64,000 nt of DNA, taken from positions 1,860,001 to 1,924,000 of the forward strand of contig OY783209.1 in the NCBI GenBank assembly GCA_963678705.1. The letters are read 5' to 3'. Position numbers and translations under genes: made by a program. The notes beneath the pieces are model-generated. The model had not been told where the DNA came from. It searched no databases and was given only the letters and a program-made list of their open reading frames with translations. This DNA is from Panorpa germanica (taxonomy: Eukaryota > Arthropoda > Insecta > Mecoptera > Panorpidae). Of the stretch, positions 1 to 10,875 are shown piece after piece (the stretch's first letter is position 1; each line of letters opens with the position of its first letter).

Positions 1-1224
1 AACTTTGGAAAAACATTTTCCTGGAAATATATTTATAAATTTATGAGGATATACACTTGTAAGGTGTATTTCAATGAGTCTAGTATTAATAAAAGGGGAG
101 GATAAGGGTGGTTGGAATATTTAAGTAAATGAAGGGTTGGAAATGTAATAAAATGAAAATAAAATAAAAACAAGCTAACCTTAAGGGATATTGCCAGTTA
201 AACTAATTCTAAATATAATTAAATATAAATTTTCTTTCTTATATTTCCTTATTATGTATTTCATATACCTATAATTTCACGTTGTGTTGATAGGGTTGTA
301 CCCTAATTTTAAAGTTATCAGAAATAATTAATACAAGAAATTAATTAGTTCTGCTTGACATCTCAAAGAAAAATACCAATTAGGGGCCAACGGAAAATCA
401 AAATCAAATATCTTACTCTGAGTTAAACAGTTCAATGAATTCACTTGTTGCAAACTTCATCAGGTAGAACACGGTTGAATACAGTTTGACTAAAAATATA
501 TTACTAAGACTGTAGACTGAAGATTCGTGAGCTATATGCAATGTTACAATTATTGGAAGACAAATCTAAACATACTAAATTTTTAACATAAAGTTTTAAA
601 TTATGAATTATGTATTGTAAATGTTTATAAATGTATATATGCTATTTAAGTGCTAATAACTTTTGAAATTTGATGCACTAAAAAAAATATTTAAACAAAA
701 ATATAAATACTGACAATCTTTCGTGAACAAATTATTTTACCTTAAGCAAAAAGCTATTACAAGTAAAGCTTGTTTTAAAAAATCCAAATCAATTTTATTT
801 CTAAAATTTAAAATAAATTTAAAGTTAACACACATGACGAAACTTAATGCATTATTAAAAAACCAAGTCTAAATAATTTTGAAAGATTTTCTTTCATGAC
901 AAAATATCGGTTCATAGTATGTGGCATCCCTAGTCCAAGCTCTAGCCCCAAGCCCCAAGCAACCCCCTAAAGAGACCCTATCCTTCATACATTCAGTTAG
1001 TAGGAAGAGTGTTGTTTTAAAAGAGCTGCAATAGTGTCTACCCGATTTGGGACACGTCCACACCCCCTGGAGTGATATTTATATTATTTCTACCCTTAAA
1101 AATATTTTATAAGTTCATTGCATGAAGATATAAATATTCTGTTAAAAAGTACTTTTAAAATTCACTGTCTCTCTTTAATAGTCTTTTGTCTTTCTCTAGC
1201 AAATGAAATTTAAAGTTTATTTTA
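1..1224. other. AT-rich non-coding DNA
   Basis: No gene recognised. The stretch is AT-rich with short A/T runs. The 64-codon minus-strand frame at 869-1063 covers a locally GC-richer patch but shows no domain, splice context or family resemblance. Confidence 0.6.
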
Positions 1225-1540
1225 TCTTAATATATATAAATTACGTGTCACGTTGTGTGTTCGCGATGGACTCCTAAACTACTTAACCGATTTTATTCAA
1301 ATTTGTACACCGGGTGCAGTTTGATCCAACTTGAAAGATAGGATAGCTTACATCTCAATTTATGATTAATTATTATGATTTATTATTAATTATCTGATTT
1401 TAAAAGATGGCGACATCTGTTGATAAATAGATTGAGTAAATATTCTGTTGACTAGATTGAGTAAATATTCAATAGATGGCGCTATGTAATGTAATATGAC
1501 AAAAACGTTAGTCACAGCAACGCGTGGCCGGGACAGCTAG
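1225..1540 (+). mobile_element. Non-autonomous Helitron (316 bp)
   Basis: The element starts with TC after an A (1224) and ends in CTAG (1537-1540) before a T, as expected for Helitron insertion between A and T. Near the 5' end, the text ACGTGTCACGTTGTGTGTTC followed by a 'proline-leucine-like' GGACTCCTAAACTACTTAAC stretch resembles the 5' part of short Helitrons that are common in insects. The 3' end, GCCGGGACAGCTAG, resembles their usual end. There is no inverted repeat and no target duplication, also as expected. Internally, a GATTGAGTAAATATTC motif occurs twice (about 1430 and 1457). No Rep/helicase is encoded, so it depends on a helper elsewhere. The family resemblance is from memory. 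Confidence 0.7.
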
Positions 1541-1833
1541 TTATTTATAAAATAAACTTTACTATAAGAGATTACAAAATATATTCGTACCAATAATAAT
1601 ATTAAATAGTATTTATTGAAATCGTAATACATGCTCCATCTATGAATATAAAATCTTATTATCAGATATAATAATGTATGCATGTATGTGTGTACTTTAT
1701 CTGCAAAACAATTAACATTTTACGGTCGATTAATTTTGAAATGACAAACAATGTTACAGTGTAAAATGACAGATTACAATAGTGAGGTTCACGTTGTTCC
1801 CGCTGGGGGGCTTTAGTAGTACATGAGTAAATA
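1541..1833. other. AT-rich spacer
   Basis: Between the Helitron and the next element. Nothing recognised apart from short ATGCATGTATGTGTG-like simple sequence near 1675. Confidence 0.5.
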
Positions 1834-1836
1834 ATA

Positions 1837-2747
1837 GTGGAGGCGCTAGTATCTGTTGTTGCTTAAAGGGTTATATAACGTTAGAATTTTCCAAAAATCA
1901 GATTTCATTTTCGTAATGTACATATATTTAAGTACACATAGAATTTCAAGTCAATCCGATTATTATTTTCGAAGTTATTTTTTTTACTCTATGTAAAGTG
2001 CTTTCGAAACTTTAAATAAGTTTTTCTGAAAACTGTGTTTTTAAAGTTGGTGCCCAAGATTTCTCAGAAACGGCTGAACCGATCAGTCTCAAATTTTAAC
2101 ACAAGTTTCTTAAGTATATTTTTTAGTAATTAATCGAAGGTTTTTTCTCACCGATAAATATTTTTCTTTTAATAAATAATTTAAGACCAAAATTTTGGCC
2201 AAAAATCGACTTCTTTTTTATGAAGCTGCCATTTTGTCAAAAAAAAAAATATATTTTGCTAATTCCTTTGATTAATTACTAGATTATACATTACTTTAAC
2301 GAAACCCGTTTGATTTTTTCATTTTAGATGATCCAGTCCAGAGATATCGCGGTCACCGCAAGATGCCTTTTTTGAGAGAAGCTCCAGGAGATCAGCTATA
2401 GCAGCTTTAAACTTGTTATTTTTACAAATACTAAAATGTTACAATACAGTTAAAAGTTAGCATAATATGTGTACAAATTTTTATATTAATACATTTAAAA
2501 AAACTTCTCAGGAAAAATTCTTAAAAAATCGCTTTTTTGGGCCTCCTAACTGCATATAACCCATAAAATCACACAGATACAAAGCGTACAATCAGATTTT
2601 CATCATAATTCAAATAAACACAAAGAGCAGTTTTTAAAAATATTGTTAAATTAATTAATTTAGCTTTTAAAAATTTACAACAAAAACTGATTTTTTTCTA
2701 CAATTCTAAATGGTGTAAAGAACGACTTAGGAAGCTAGCACCTCCAC
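1837..2747 (+). mobile_element. TA-flanked inverted-repeat element (911 bp)
   Basis: The ends are GTGGAGGCGCTAG (1837) and CTAGCACCTCCAC (to 2747), an inverted repeat with one mismatch, each flanked by TA (1835-1836 and 2748-2749). TA duplications are typical of Tc1/mariner-type elements. No transposase frame is present, so it would be non-autonomous. The core, about 1860-2565, recurs at 63240-64000, with shared blocks such as TTTTTCTGAAAACTGTGTTT and a TCAGAAACGGCTGA block. A weaker inner inverted pair, GGGTTATA near 1868 and TATAACCC near 2555, suggests the core could be a separate older element nested in the outer one. Superfamily is inferred from the duplication only. Confidence 0.6.
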
Positions 2748-3014
2748 TATGACATCAAAGAGTTGACTAATTGCATAATGTAATTCGTGGTCTATCATCA
2801 TATGGCACGTACGATTTGTATTTCTATAGTACTTCTAATTCACACAAAGCGCCACTATACAGATCAAGCTTTGGCGATATTGGTAGAATTATTTGTCAGT
2901 ATTTGATACATGCACTCAGATTGCAATTGGATGATTACTACTTAGTAGGACTCAGTGCCTCGCTCAAATTTAAAAGATAAATTCGATGCGGTAATGGTGA
3001 CAGGAATGTCTTAA

Positions 3015-3612
3015 GACACAACGGGTTTGTGTCCTCAATTGTTGATTGAAATTGATGTTAATAAATGTGTATTGGCGTGTCTACTTTATTAAATATGTAA
3101 ATGTTGACGAAGATATAGCAATTAAAAATTTGAATTGTAATATTAGCGCTAGAAATAGTCGGACATTTGTATGACGTGAAATGCATTGTATACGTCAGTT
3201 ATTTGTTGATTAGGTCAGTGTTGCGGTAACGTTTTGTAGCTGTTGGTAGTCGAAATAATCAAGTCAAATACCAGAATAATAAATTTTTATTTTATTTAAC
3301 CATGTTACGGCAAACATAATATTGAAATTTTATTGTTCCTTGAAATAGCTGTAAATAATATTTGATATATAAATGCATATAGCAGAGATTTATGAGCTCT
3401 AAGGTTGCGGTAACCTGTAAACTTGTCAGAGTTATGTCAATAATATATCTCTTTACGAACTGTTGTATGAAAGAGATAGCAACTACCCGTTGTGACGTAA
3501 CATGCTTTTGGAACGTTGTACAACGTTGAATCCCTTTAATAATTAAAGAAACAAAGAAAAAATGACTTTTTTAATTGTTAATATCTTCTAACATATAAGG
3601 AGTTATTAAAAA
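3015..3612 (+). repeat. Dispersed repeat B, copy 1
   Basis: Aligns along most of its length, in inverted orientation, with 13480-14005. Shared blocks include TATAGCAGAGATTTATGAGC versus its complement near 13630, a CAAATAACTGACG block, and the 3' block TTAATATCTTCTAACATATA. CACAACGGGT near 3017 and ACCCGTTGTG near 3487 form a short inverted pair, but homology continues past the second, so true ends are unclear. No coding frame. A decayed DNA transposon is possible. Confidence 0.6.
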
Positions 3613-4956
3613 ATAATAGAACATTTGAGGTTCTAGTATGGGAATAATCTTTTTTAATGCGTTTATTGCAAGCTGCGGACGCTTACGAATTTGATTCTCA
3701 CGGCATTGTAAGTTTACAAGTATTGTTTCGAACTTAGTACTACCATTATTATGTACTTAACTGTATTGAGGCATTACACAATGAACAAAAATAACTATTC
3801 AATACCTGGAAGCATAATATTTATGTAAAATATATTGAAATAAAATTTATATTGAATTGTTACTTACAATAGCTAGCGCTACGCAACGAGTAACACGCGG
3901 GATTTACTGTAACTAATAACAGGTTCTACAATAGACTAATTAAACTCTCTGATTGTTGATTTCTGTAAATTGTAATAACAATGATGCTGGATGTAAATAA
4001 ACCGTTTTTGAAATTATATCATAATATATTGAGTTAACATTAACAAAACAAAAGACTTAATTGATTTACCACTCAATATGAATAAATTGTTTGCTTCAAT
4101 AATTAATTATGTACCAATTAATTCAACTAAAATATTGATTAGAGGGAGAGTGGTAGGTACAGGCTCAGGAAAATGATCAGACACGGAAACTGATAATTAT
4201 TATTATTATTGACTAATTAATTGTACATCGTAGATTACAGGGGTTCGAAACTTTTAGAGTTGTGAGCAGAATTAAAGTATTGAAGATTCTATGCGGGCAC
4301 AAACGATTAGAGTGCAAAAAGTAAAATAGAATCCCTAATTACATAAACAAATATAATCTAACGATTCACAGTGCGGTGCACGGACAACGCCAGATTCTTC
4401 ATATAGTTTGTACTGAGTATCTTTTGTCTCACGAGCTAACTGATGTATCGCAGCTCCGTGCGTTGTGGAGAGCGCACATGGAATCTCTCGTCCGTTCCTG
4501 GTGGTATAATTATATTTCAATTACTGGTCAAATTATATTTTGATTAAACTCCATTCGTATAGAATAGTTTGCCCAAAAGAGAAACAAAACTAAAACATGA
4601 TTTAAATGTATAATAGTTCATCGCAGCCGTTGACTAATTCAATGTAAGATGAAACTAAATAAAATGGAATTCCTTTGTTAAATCTTATGTTTACAGAATT
4701 GCATGGAAATTATTTTGCGTCGATCAAACTCGTGAGTTTAAATGTAAATTGTGAGGACTTTAGCAAAAGTTGGGGCATTAAATATCTCTTCAGACAGAAA
4801 ATGAAATTGTTATTACCCACGATTAGCAAACTTTCTAAATTCTCTAGTTCTTATTGTCAGCGTTGAATTCGCTATGTTTTAAATCTTTGTTCTAAATAAA
4901 AACTTTCAAGAAAAATGACAAGAAAGTTTTCTTGTAACTTTGAAACGAATATGTAA

Positions 4957-5009
<53 letters not shown>

Positions 5010-6149
5010 GGAATGATATATAGAACCTTCAAAAAATATGTGTAAAATTTTCATTACCATTCAACTATTTGTATACGAGTTACAGTCATTTTAGTGAGGG
5101 TAGTTTTGTAATTTCCAAAACAATGGAAAAATCTGAATTTCGTGTGTTGATAAAGCATTGATTTTAAATGGGGAGCAATACCGTTTCAGAAAAGTAATGA
5201 CAAGTGTTATTCAGACTACGAAATGCAGTTTTACAATTGCTATTAACATTTCTATCTACGATTTAATGAAAAAACACTGTCTTACTCATTCTTTTATATT
5301 GTATATAGGAATAAAGTAAAATTCACCGTCATATAGTAGATTTATACACCGAGTCGAAATTTTAGACCTATCCTGATCCTAAAATGGATCTTTGCCCCTC
5401 TTTTCATCCTAAAAAGCCGTACGGCTCTTATAACCTCTTTTAAGCATTAGTCACTGCCAAATTTTCCATATTTGAACTATATCTAGGATACTATACATTC
5501 GCAATGCTGGAAATTACTAAATAAATAAATAATTCCTACATTTATGTCAAAGTAAAATAAAAAGGAAATTTTGTCCTAAGATGAGAGCGCAAAAAATTTA
5601 AAAAAACATTAGCAGATAATAGAGACCCGTAACTTTAAAATTATGAATATTCTTAGCAATATCTACAATTTAAAATAGATATAGAAAAATATGAAAATAA
5701 ATATGTTTGAGTACATATATACGTATATACCCTTTCTGCAGAATTTCATATTCTCCGCCTATTTGTTTTATCAAGTGGTTTTGAGTGTACTTTAGTAGTT
5801 TTGCTGTCATTTTGCCAGATTTACTGAAAGCCTCATATATATTCCACAATACCATAGTTCTGTTGTTAAAATTACCCGTTTAAAAACATTCCACATTATG
5901 CAACCGTTGATAACGATATATAATCAAACATGTATGTGTAGTGTAGTTACATATAAACGTATATGTGTACATGCATGAATGTGTGTGTAGTTATTTTATT
6001 TTCCTTTGTTTAATTGTGTGGTTTTATTGATATTTTTTAAAGCTAAATGAGAACGAAGATAGCGAAGATGATAGCGATCTTACACAAATATATATTCAAT
6101 GAGCCAGAATTTTTACAGATGATGTTTTAGAATTTTAAAATCTATGTTT
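3613..6149. other. AT-rich non-coding DNA with one GC-richer patch
   Basis: No gene recognised. A GC-richer island at about 4340-4510 keeps a 61-codon minus-strand frame open, but no donor site follows it. There is a TA microsatellite at 4954-5009. The rest is unremarkable. Confidence 0.5.
4954..5009. repeat. TA microsatellite
   Basis: Alternating TA broken twice by TACATA units. Confidence 0.95.
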
Positions 6150-6490
6150 ATACAAGCCAGTAAACATTTTGGAGTCACTTTGCGTACATATTGAAGATGC
6201 GTATGATTTTTTTGTCATGAAAGAGTTCATTTACAGGTCTGTTTCTTACTGTCGGTAAAACAGTGACCGTTCAGTGAAAACATACTCATGAACGCCATAG
6301 ATGACGTTATAGGAATTACGGCCAACACAGTTGATATTTGATATAAAATTAGATAAAAAGGAATTGACTATTTAAATAATAAACTTTAAATGTCGTTTCT
6401 TCGATTTCAGGTAAGACAGTATAATTATTATAATGTGTATGTAAATTACTAAAATAAAAGTCTTTGATTTCAGAAGCAACACATAGGTTT
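6150..6490 (+). repeat. Dispersed repeat R, longest copy
   Basis: Different parts match four other places: the first 80 bases match 41385-41472 (inverted; AACATTTTGGAGTC, then a GAAGATGCGTATGA block), the middle GTCGGTAAAACAGTGACC block matches 15855-15950 (inverted) and 37555-37700 (direct), and 6300-6490 matches 22720-22945 (inverted). The five places together outline one longer parental element. The 41 kb copy has an open frame (41236-41460, minus) but no domain was recognised. Confidence 0.6.
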
Positions 6491-7275
6491 CATTAAAAAT
6501 TTACAATTCCTAATAAAATTGGAGATATTGTCTTATATATCATACATACTTATCTCTGAATGTCATGTAAACAAGACAGATTGTAATATAGCCCTGGGAT
6601 TCAAAAGAAAATATACATTAGATACAATTAAATTTTTAGCGGGAAGATTGAGACTTTAATTAAAATTTCTCCACAGGCCACGAAACTATAATTCACTATT
6701 GACCATTGTATGTGTTATACGTATGGGAGAGTTAAATTTCATAGTTTAATGGACTTAACACTTAGAAATAAATAAAACAAGCGTTATTACCAACACATAG
6801 ATATATTAAACTGATGTAACAACAAGCAGTACGCGGGTTCGAGCGTAATGTAATAAAATAAGAAAGAATTGTCACTGACATTGTGATAAAAGGAAATCTT
6901 TATTAACTTAGTTATTTATGATGAAATATAATAAACAGTTTATTTTTATATTTTTTATATGTCATAACGTAATACGTCACACTCAATAATAGACCCAATA
7001 ACACTATATAAAATAATACTACCACCATCCCTTTGTTCATCCCGTCCCACCCCGCCAAACCAGCTAATAAAACTACCCGCTACCACCCGAATGACACCTT
7101 CAGCTTATACAGGGATGAATTAGAACGGTTGTGGTTTTTTTTTGTAACAAATGTTGAATTGTGTTTTGGAAATATATATCAGAATAATTAACGAAAATAT
7201 CGGTGCGTATTTTTCTGACGAAACATCGTCTGACGTCATTTTACTATATGTTCGAATAGGTTATTTGATTCGGTT
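6491..7275. other. AT-rich non-coding DNA
   Basis: Nothing recognised apart from a C-rich patch near 7020-7110 with no open frame of note. Confidence 0.5.
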
Positions 7276-7781
7276 AGACACTCACTGTTTTGATATTTAG
7301 TTTACTGTTTTTATTTAATATTGTAATCTAGTTTCCAGGTTTTCGTTTAAGCATTCCTTTTCACATTTGTGTTTTAATCTAAATTTAGTTAATTTAGTTG
7401 GTGCGTAAGCATCGTTAGTAATATAAATTTTGACAGTTCGACAAAATTATATGTGAAATAATTAAAATTGATATTTTTAATAACAATTAGTAATTGTTTT
7501 CACTTCTATTTTTCAAAAACTGACATTAAACTTCTTTTAAAAGTAAATCCTACTGCATTTTGACAGATTGTCACATTTTGGAGGTTATAATATGATATAG
7601 TTTTTCTTAATTTAATATTTTAATTTAAGACATTGGATCTTGTAAGGATCTAAAAAAACTAAGAAAACTTAAAAAATAAATTAAATAAAAATTGTACTGT
7701 GAATGACCACGCGTATTGCCATATGCTAAACAATTTAAATTAAATACAAAATTAAATTGAAGCAGTGAGTGGTAATGATAC
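7276..7781 (-). mobile_element. Family A short inverted-repeat element, copy 1
   Basis: About 0.5 kb, with ends ACTCACTG (left) and CAGTGAGTGGTAATG (right). It is the inverted counterpart of 8674-9208 across its whole length. Diagnostic internal blocks on the minus strand are GCATATGGCAATACGCG and GTCATTCACAGTAC. No coding frame, so it is non-autonomous. CTTAA follows the right end. The left end is eroded. Confidence 0.75.
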
Positions 7782-8659
7782 TTAAATTATTTATTAGAAA
7801 CAAATCAAAGCAGTCATCAAACTATAAGAGTAGCACATGCCTATATTTACAGAACCATCGATTACAACACATTGTCTACGTTCATTCATTCATAAATGAA
7901 ATAAGTAGCCTAATTCATATCTGTAAATATAATATACCTAATAATATAATATAATACTACGACATATCTATACTATAGAATAATCCATAGTAGTGTTCAC
8001 AGGAATAGCATGCAGCAAAACCGACCTTTCCCAGTCCAATGGGCAATTAGCTTGCAACCTTTGTTAGCACATTGATCGGCGATCACCCGCGTGATTGCCC
8101 TTGCCCTAAACCAATCTCCCACCACCAGAAAACCACCCTGAACCTACACTATCATTCCCTATTCTATGTGTGTATTGAATGCTGCTTCGAACATTTCATT
8201 CCTGGAGCACACACACATAGATAAATGCATGTATAGATAGTTGGTATAGGCGCTCCATCCTATTATCATGTAGCTTAGCTTTCTCTAGATCTGGACACCA
8301 GAAGACGAGGAGATGAGTTAGCTTAAAACATTATGCTCTGGTGTTTGTCAGAGACTCGAGTTCAAGAACTGATTGGAAGCTACGAAAACTATATCATCAG
8401 TTTTGTTAGTGAAATGTATTAGGAGCTCATATTAAAATATATATATCTGAGAAATATCTGTTAAGGTGGTTAGCTTCAAAACAATTTCATATTTTAAAAA
8501 TGAAATGTTAAAAATTACAGTAGAATCGTCAAGAATGTTAAGACGTAATATGAGCTTGCCAAGGTTTGATGTTTTATTCAATGGATTATTTACCAAATAT
8601 ACTATAAAACAAGCCCAATTTATCTATCTTGTAGTATTTAAATGGAATATAGTATACCA
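7782..8659. other. Spacer between two inverted family A copies
   Basis: Holds a GC-richer patch at 8000-8150 and an unremarkable 77-codon frame at 8466-8699 that runs into the next element. The end (about 8635-8673, TAGTATTTAAAT ... AATGCTGTTGTTA) resembles 18188-18245, so copy 2 appears to have landed in another repeat. Confidence 0.45.
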
Positions 8660-8673
8660 TAATGCTGTTGTTA

Positions 8674-9208
8674 AATATCATTCCCACTCACTACTTTAAT
8701 TTAATTTTGTATTTTGTATTTAATTTAATTGTTTAGCATATGACAATACGCGTAGTCATTCACAGTATCAATTTTAATTAAATTTATTCTTTAAGTTTTA
8801 AGTTTTCTTAGTTTTTTTAGAACCTTACTAGGTCCTATGTTTTAAATTAAAAATATTAAATTAATAAAAACTATATTGTACTCGTATTATAACCTCCAAA
8901 ATGTGACAATCTGTCAAAATTCAGTAGGATTTACTTTTAAAAGAAGTTTAATGTTAGTTGTTGAAAAATATAGAAGTATTATGTAGTAATTGTTATTAAA
9001 AATAACTATTTTAATTATTGCACATACAATTTTGTCGAACTGTCAAAATGTATGTTACTAACGATGCATACGCACCAACTAAATTAACTAAACTTAAATT
9101 AAAACACAAATGTGAAAAGAAATGCTTAAACGAGAACCTGAAATCTCGATTACAATATTAAATAAAAACAGTAAACTAAATATCAAAACAGTGAGTTGGA
9201 ATGAGGCT
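8674..9208 (+). mobile_element. Family A element, copy 2, with 14-bp flanking repeat
   Basis: Full-length copy (535 bp) with ends CATTCCCACTCAC and GTGAGTTGGAATG. It lies between two exact copies of TAATGCTGTTGTTA (8660-8673 and 9209-9222). TTAA also occurs at both junctions, so a TTAA duplication (piggyBac-type) is an alternative reading. No coding capacity. Confidence 0.75.
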
Positions 9209-9222
9209 TAATGCTGTTGTTA

Positions 9223-9925
9223 CAAACTTCTAACTAATATATTATGCAGGGATATCTAAATCGATAGATACAAAATGTTATGGTATTGCTAACACCAAAG
9301 TTGAAAATATTAGTCTATTAAAAAATAAATAACTTTTAAAAATGGAACCATCTTAGTTATCATCAACTGTGTCTGTCTCCGTGTCCTTCCTATTCCTTTC
9401 CAGACTTTTCTAGGCATCATGCAATTCTTCCAGTTCCAGCCTAGTATTGATTCAGACATTGGCTACATATCCCAGTTACAGATATACGAGTATGCACAAT
9501 ATAGTCAGCCGTATTTTGTGTATGAAGTGGGCCAGGACAGACTAGGCTAGGCTAGGCTAGGCCAGGCCAGGCCAATGGGGTAATGGGACAACGGGATAAT
9601 AGTACGGGTAACAGGGTAACGGTAACGGTGGTAGTTTTGTTGGCTCTGTGGCGCGGTTTTTATCTCGACGTTCCTAGAGCTATGGGACACATGTGTACAT
9701 GATGTTGTTATGGTGGACATACCCCATCGTGCAGTATACCCCATTAACGATGTAATAGTTCTGTTTGGAATTTGTTCCAATTAGTCCTGATTTAGTGTAC
9801 TTGTCCGTGAATAAATGATTTTGTATACACTACGAAATAGTTCCATGTGATGCATTTCATATTATAGAAAATATACATAACTGAGATCATTCATTTCACT
9901 AAAGATTTCAAAATGAAATCCTAAG
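9223..9925. other. Non-coding DNA with small tandem repeats
   Basis: At 9541-9573 there are short tandem units GGCTA then GGCCA, and at 9600-9630 GGGTAACAGGGTAACGGTAA-type units. A 77-codon minus-strand frame over this area is explained by the simple sequence. Confidence 0.5.
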
Positions 9926-10495
9926 CTTCAGAAAAGTCTAGACTACATAATACATTGGATTCATGACTGGCGTATTAAGGTAAATGAAACTAAATCTGTC
10001 CAAGTGACGTTTACCACCAAACGAGAAACATACCCATCAGTCAATCTAGATGGGTTACAAATACCACAATTAAATGAAGCAAAATATCTGGATATACTCG
10101 TATACCTGGATAGGCAGCTCACATGGAGAAAACATATATTTACAAAACGTAAGGCTTAGAACTATAACTATGTAAACTTTACCGGCTAATGAATAAGAAT
10201 TCCCAATGAATACTTAAACCAATATGGATTTATGGGTTACAACTTTAAGGTAGGTACATCAGCTAATTCAGATCTTAAAAAGTTTCAACCAAAAACATTT
10301 GATTGATTGATGCACTATGGTATAGTACAAATGAAAGGCTGCACGGTGAAATACAAAGACCGAGTTGTGAACCATCCAAATACATTAGTGACCAACCTAA
10401 TGGAAGACAGGACTACCTTCAGCAGACTAGAAAGGAGAGCGCGTCAGTACTCACCTAAACCTATTGATAAATGTCTATATGACAGACCGCAATAT
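9926..10495 (+). pseudogene. Jockey-type LINE reverse transcriptase, 3' part, decayed
   Basis: Translation gives LQKSLDYIIHWIHDWRIKVN, then NETKSVQVTFTTKRETYPSV, then AKYLDI and LDRQLTWRKHIFTKRKA. This is the order expected in the thumb and connection region of jockey-clade ORF2 proteins (W..WRI.VN..KS..V.FT.K, KYLG..LD..LTW..HI). A stop follows KRKA, frames then shift, and the C-terminal part resumes at about 10307 (GCTVKYKDRVVNHPNTLV, then SRLERRARQYSPKPIDK). It is truncated at the 5' end, with no catalytic FADD region, so it is dead. Family assignment rests on motif order read by eye. Confidence 0.75.
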
Positions 10496-10497
10496 AA

Positions 10498-10645
10498 TTT
10501 TTTTTTTATTACTATAGATTATTTCAATCTGTCCTGTTTAGAGGACATTCAGTGATAGGTATGTAAAAACAATACAGTGTCTTGCGCGGGATGTGCCCAA
10601 CTACTAATCCCTCAATTTTAATAGATCTAATAGAATAGGTTCTGA
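10498..10645 (+). repeat. Dispersed repeat J, copy 1
   Basis: Nearly identical to 42615-42770: shared text includes a TGTCCTG..TAGAGGACA mini-hairpin and ACAATACAGTGTCTTGCGCG. Here it follows a plus-strand jockey fragment; at 42.6 kb it precedes one. Confidence 0.65.
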
Positions 10646-10649
10646 GGTA

Positions 10650-10870
10650 CTTTCTTTTTTAGTCTGCGTACTACCAAATTATTGGACATCAGACAGCTGA
10701 CTAAATTGTTTGGATGTTCAAGTATTTTATCTTTGTATGCTTTGATTCTTAGCACTATTTCTTCATTGACTGTGCGTATATCCAGATCCAGATGTATTCG
10801 TGACAATCCTTAGCATTTTGGACTGAAATCTTTCTTTGTAATTTGTAAACTTATTGTCAAATGTCTATAT
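10650..10870 (-). pseudogene. Jockey-type LINE fragment, opposite strand
   Basis: The minus strand reads SPKMLRIVTNT, then after frame changes a VNEEIVLRIKAYKDKILEHP segment and SNNLVVRRLKKKV. The same series occurs at 42870-43085. It matches the last third of jockey ORF2 (KMLR...N, then DL.IP.V..EI). It points toward the plus-strand fragment at 9926-10495, so the pair is head-to-head or an inverted rearrangement. Confidence 0.65.
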
Positions 10871-10875
10871 GGCAG

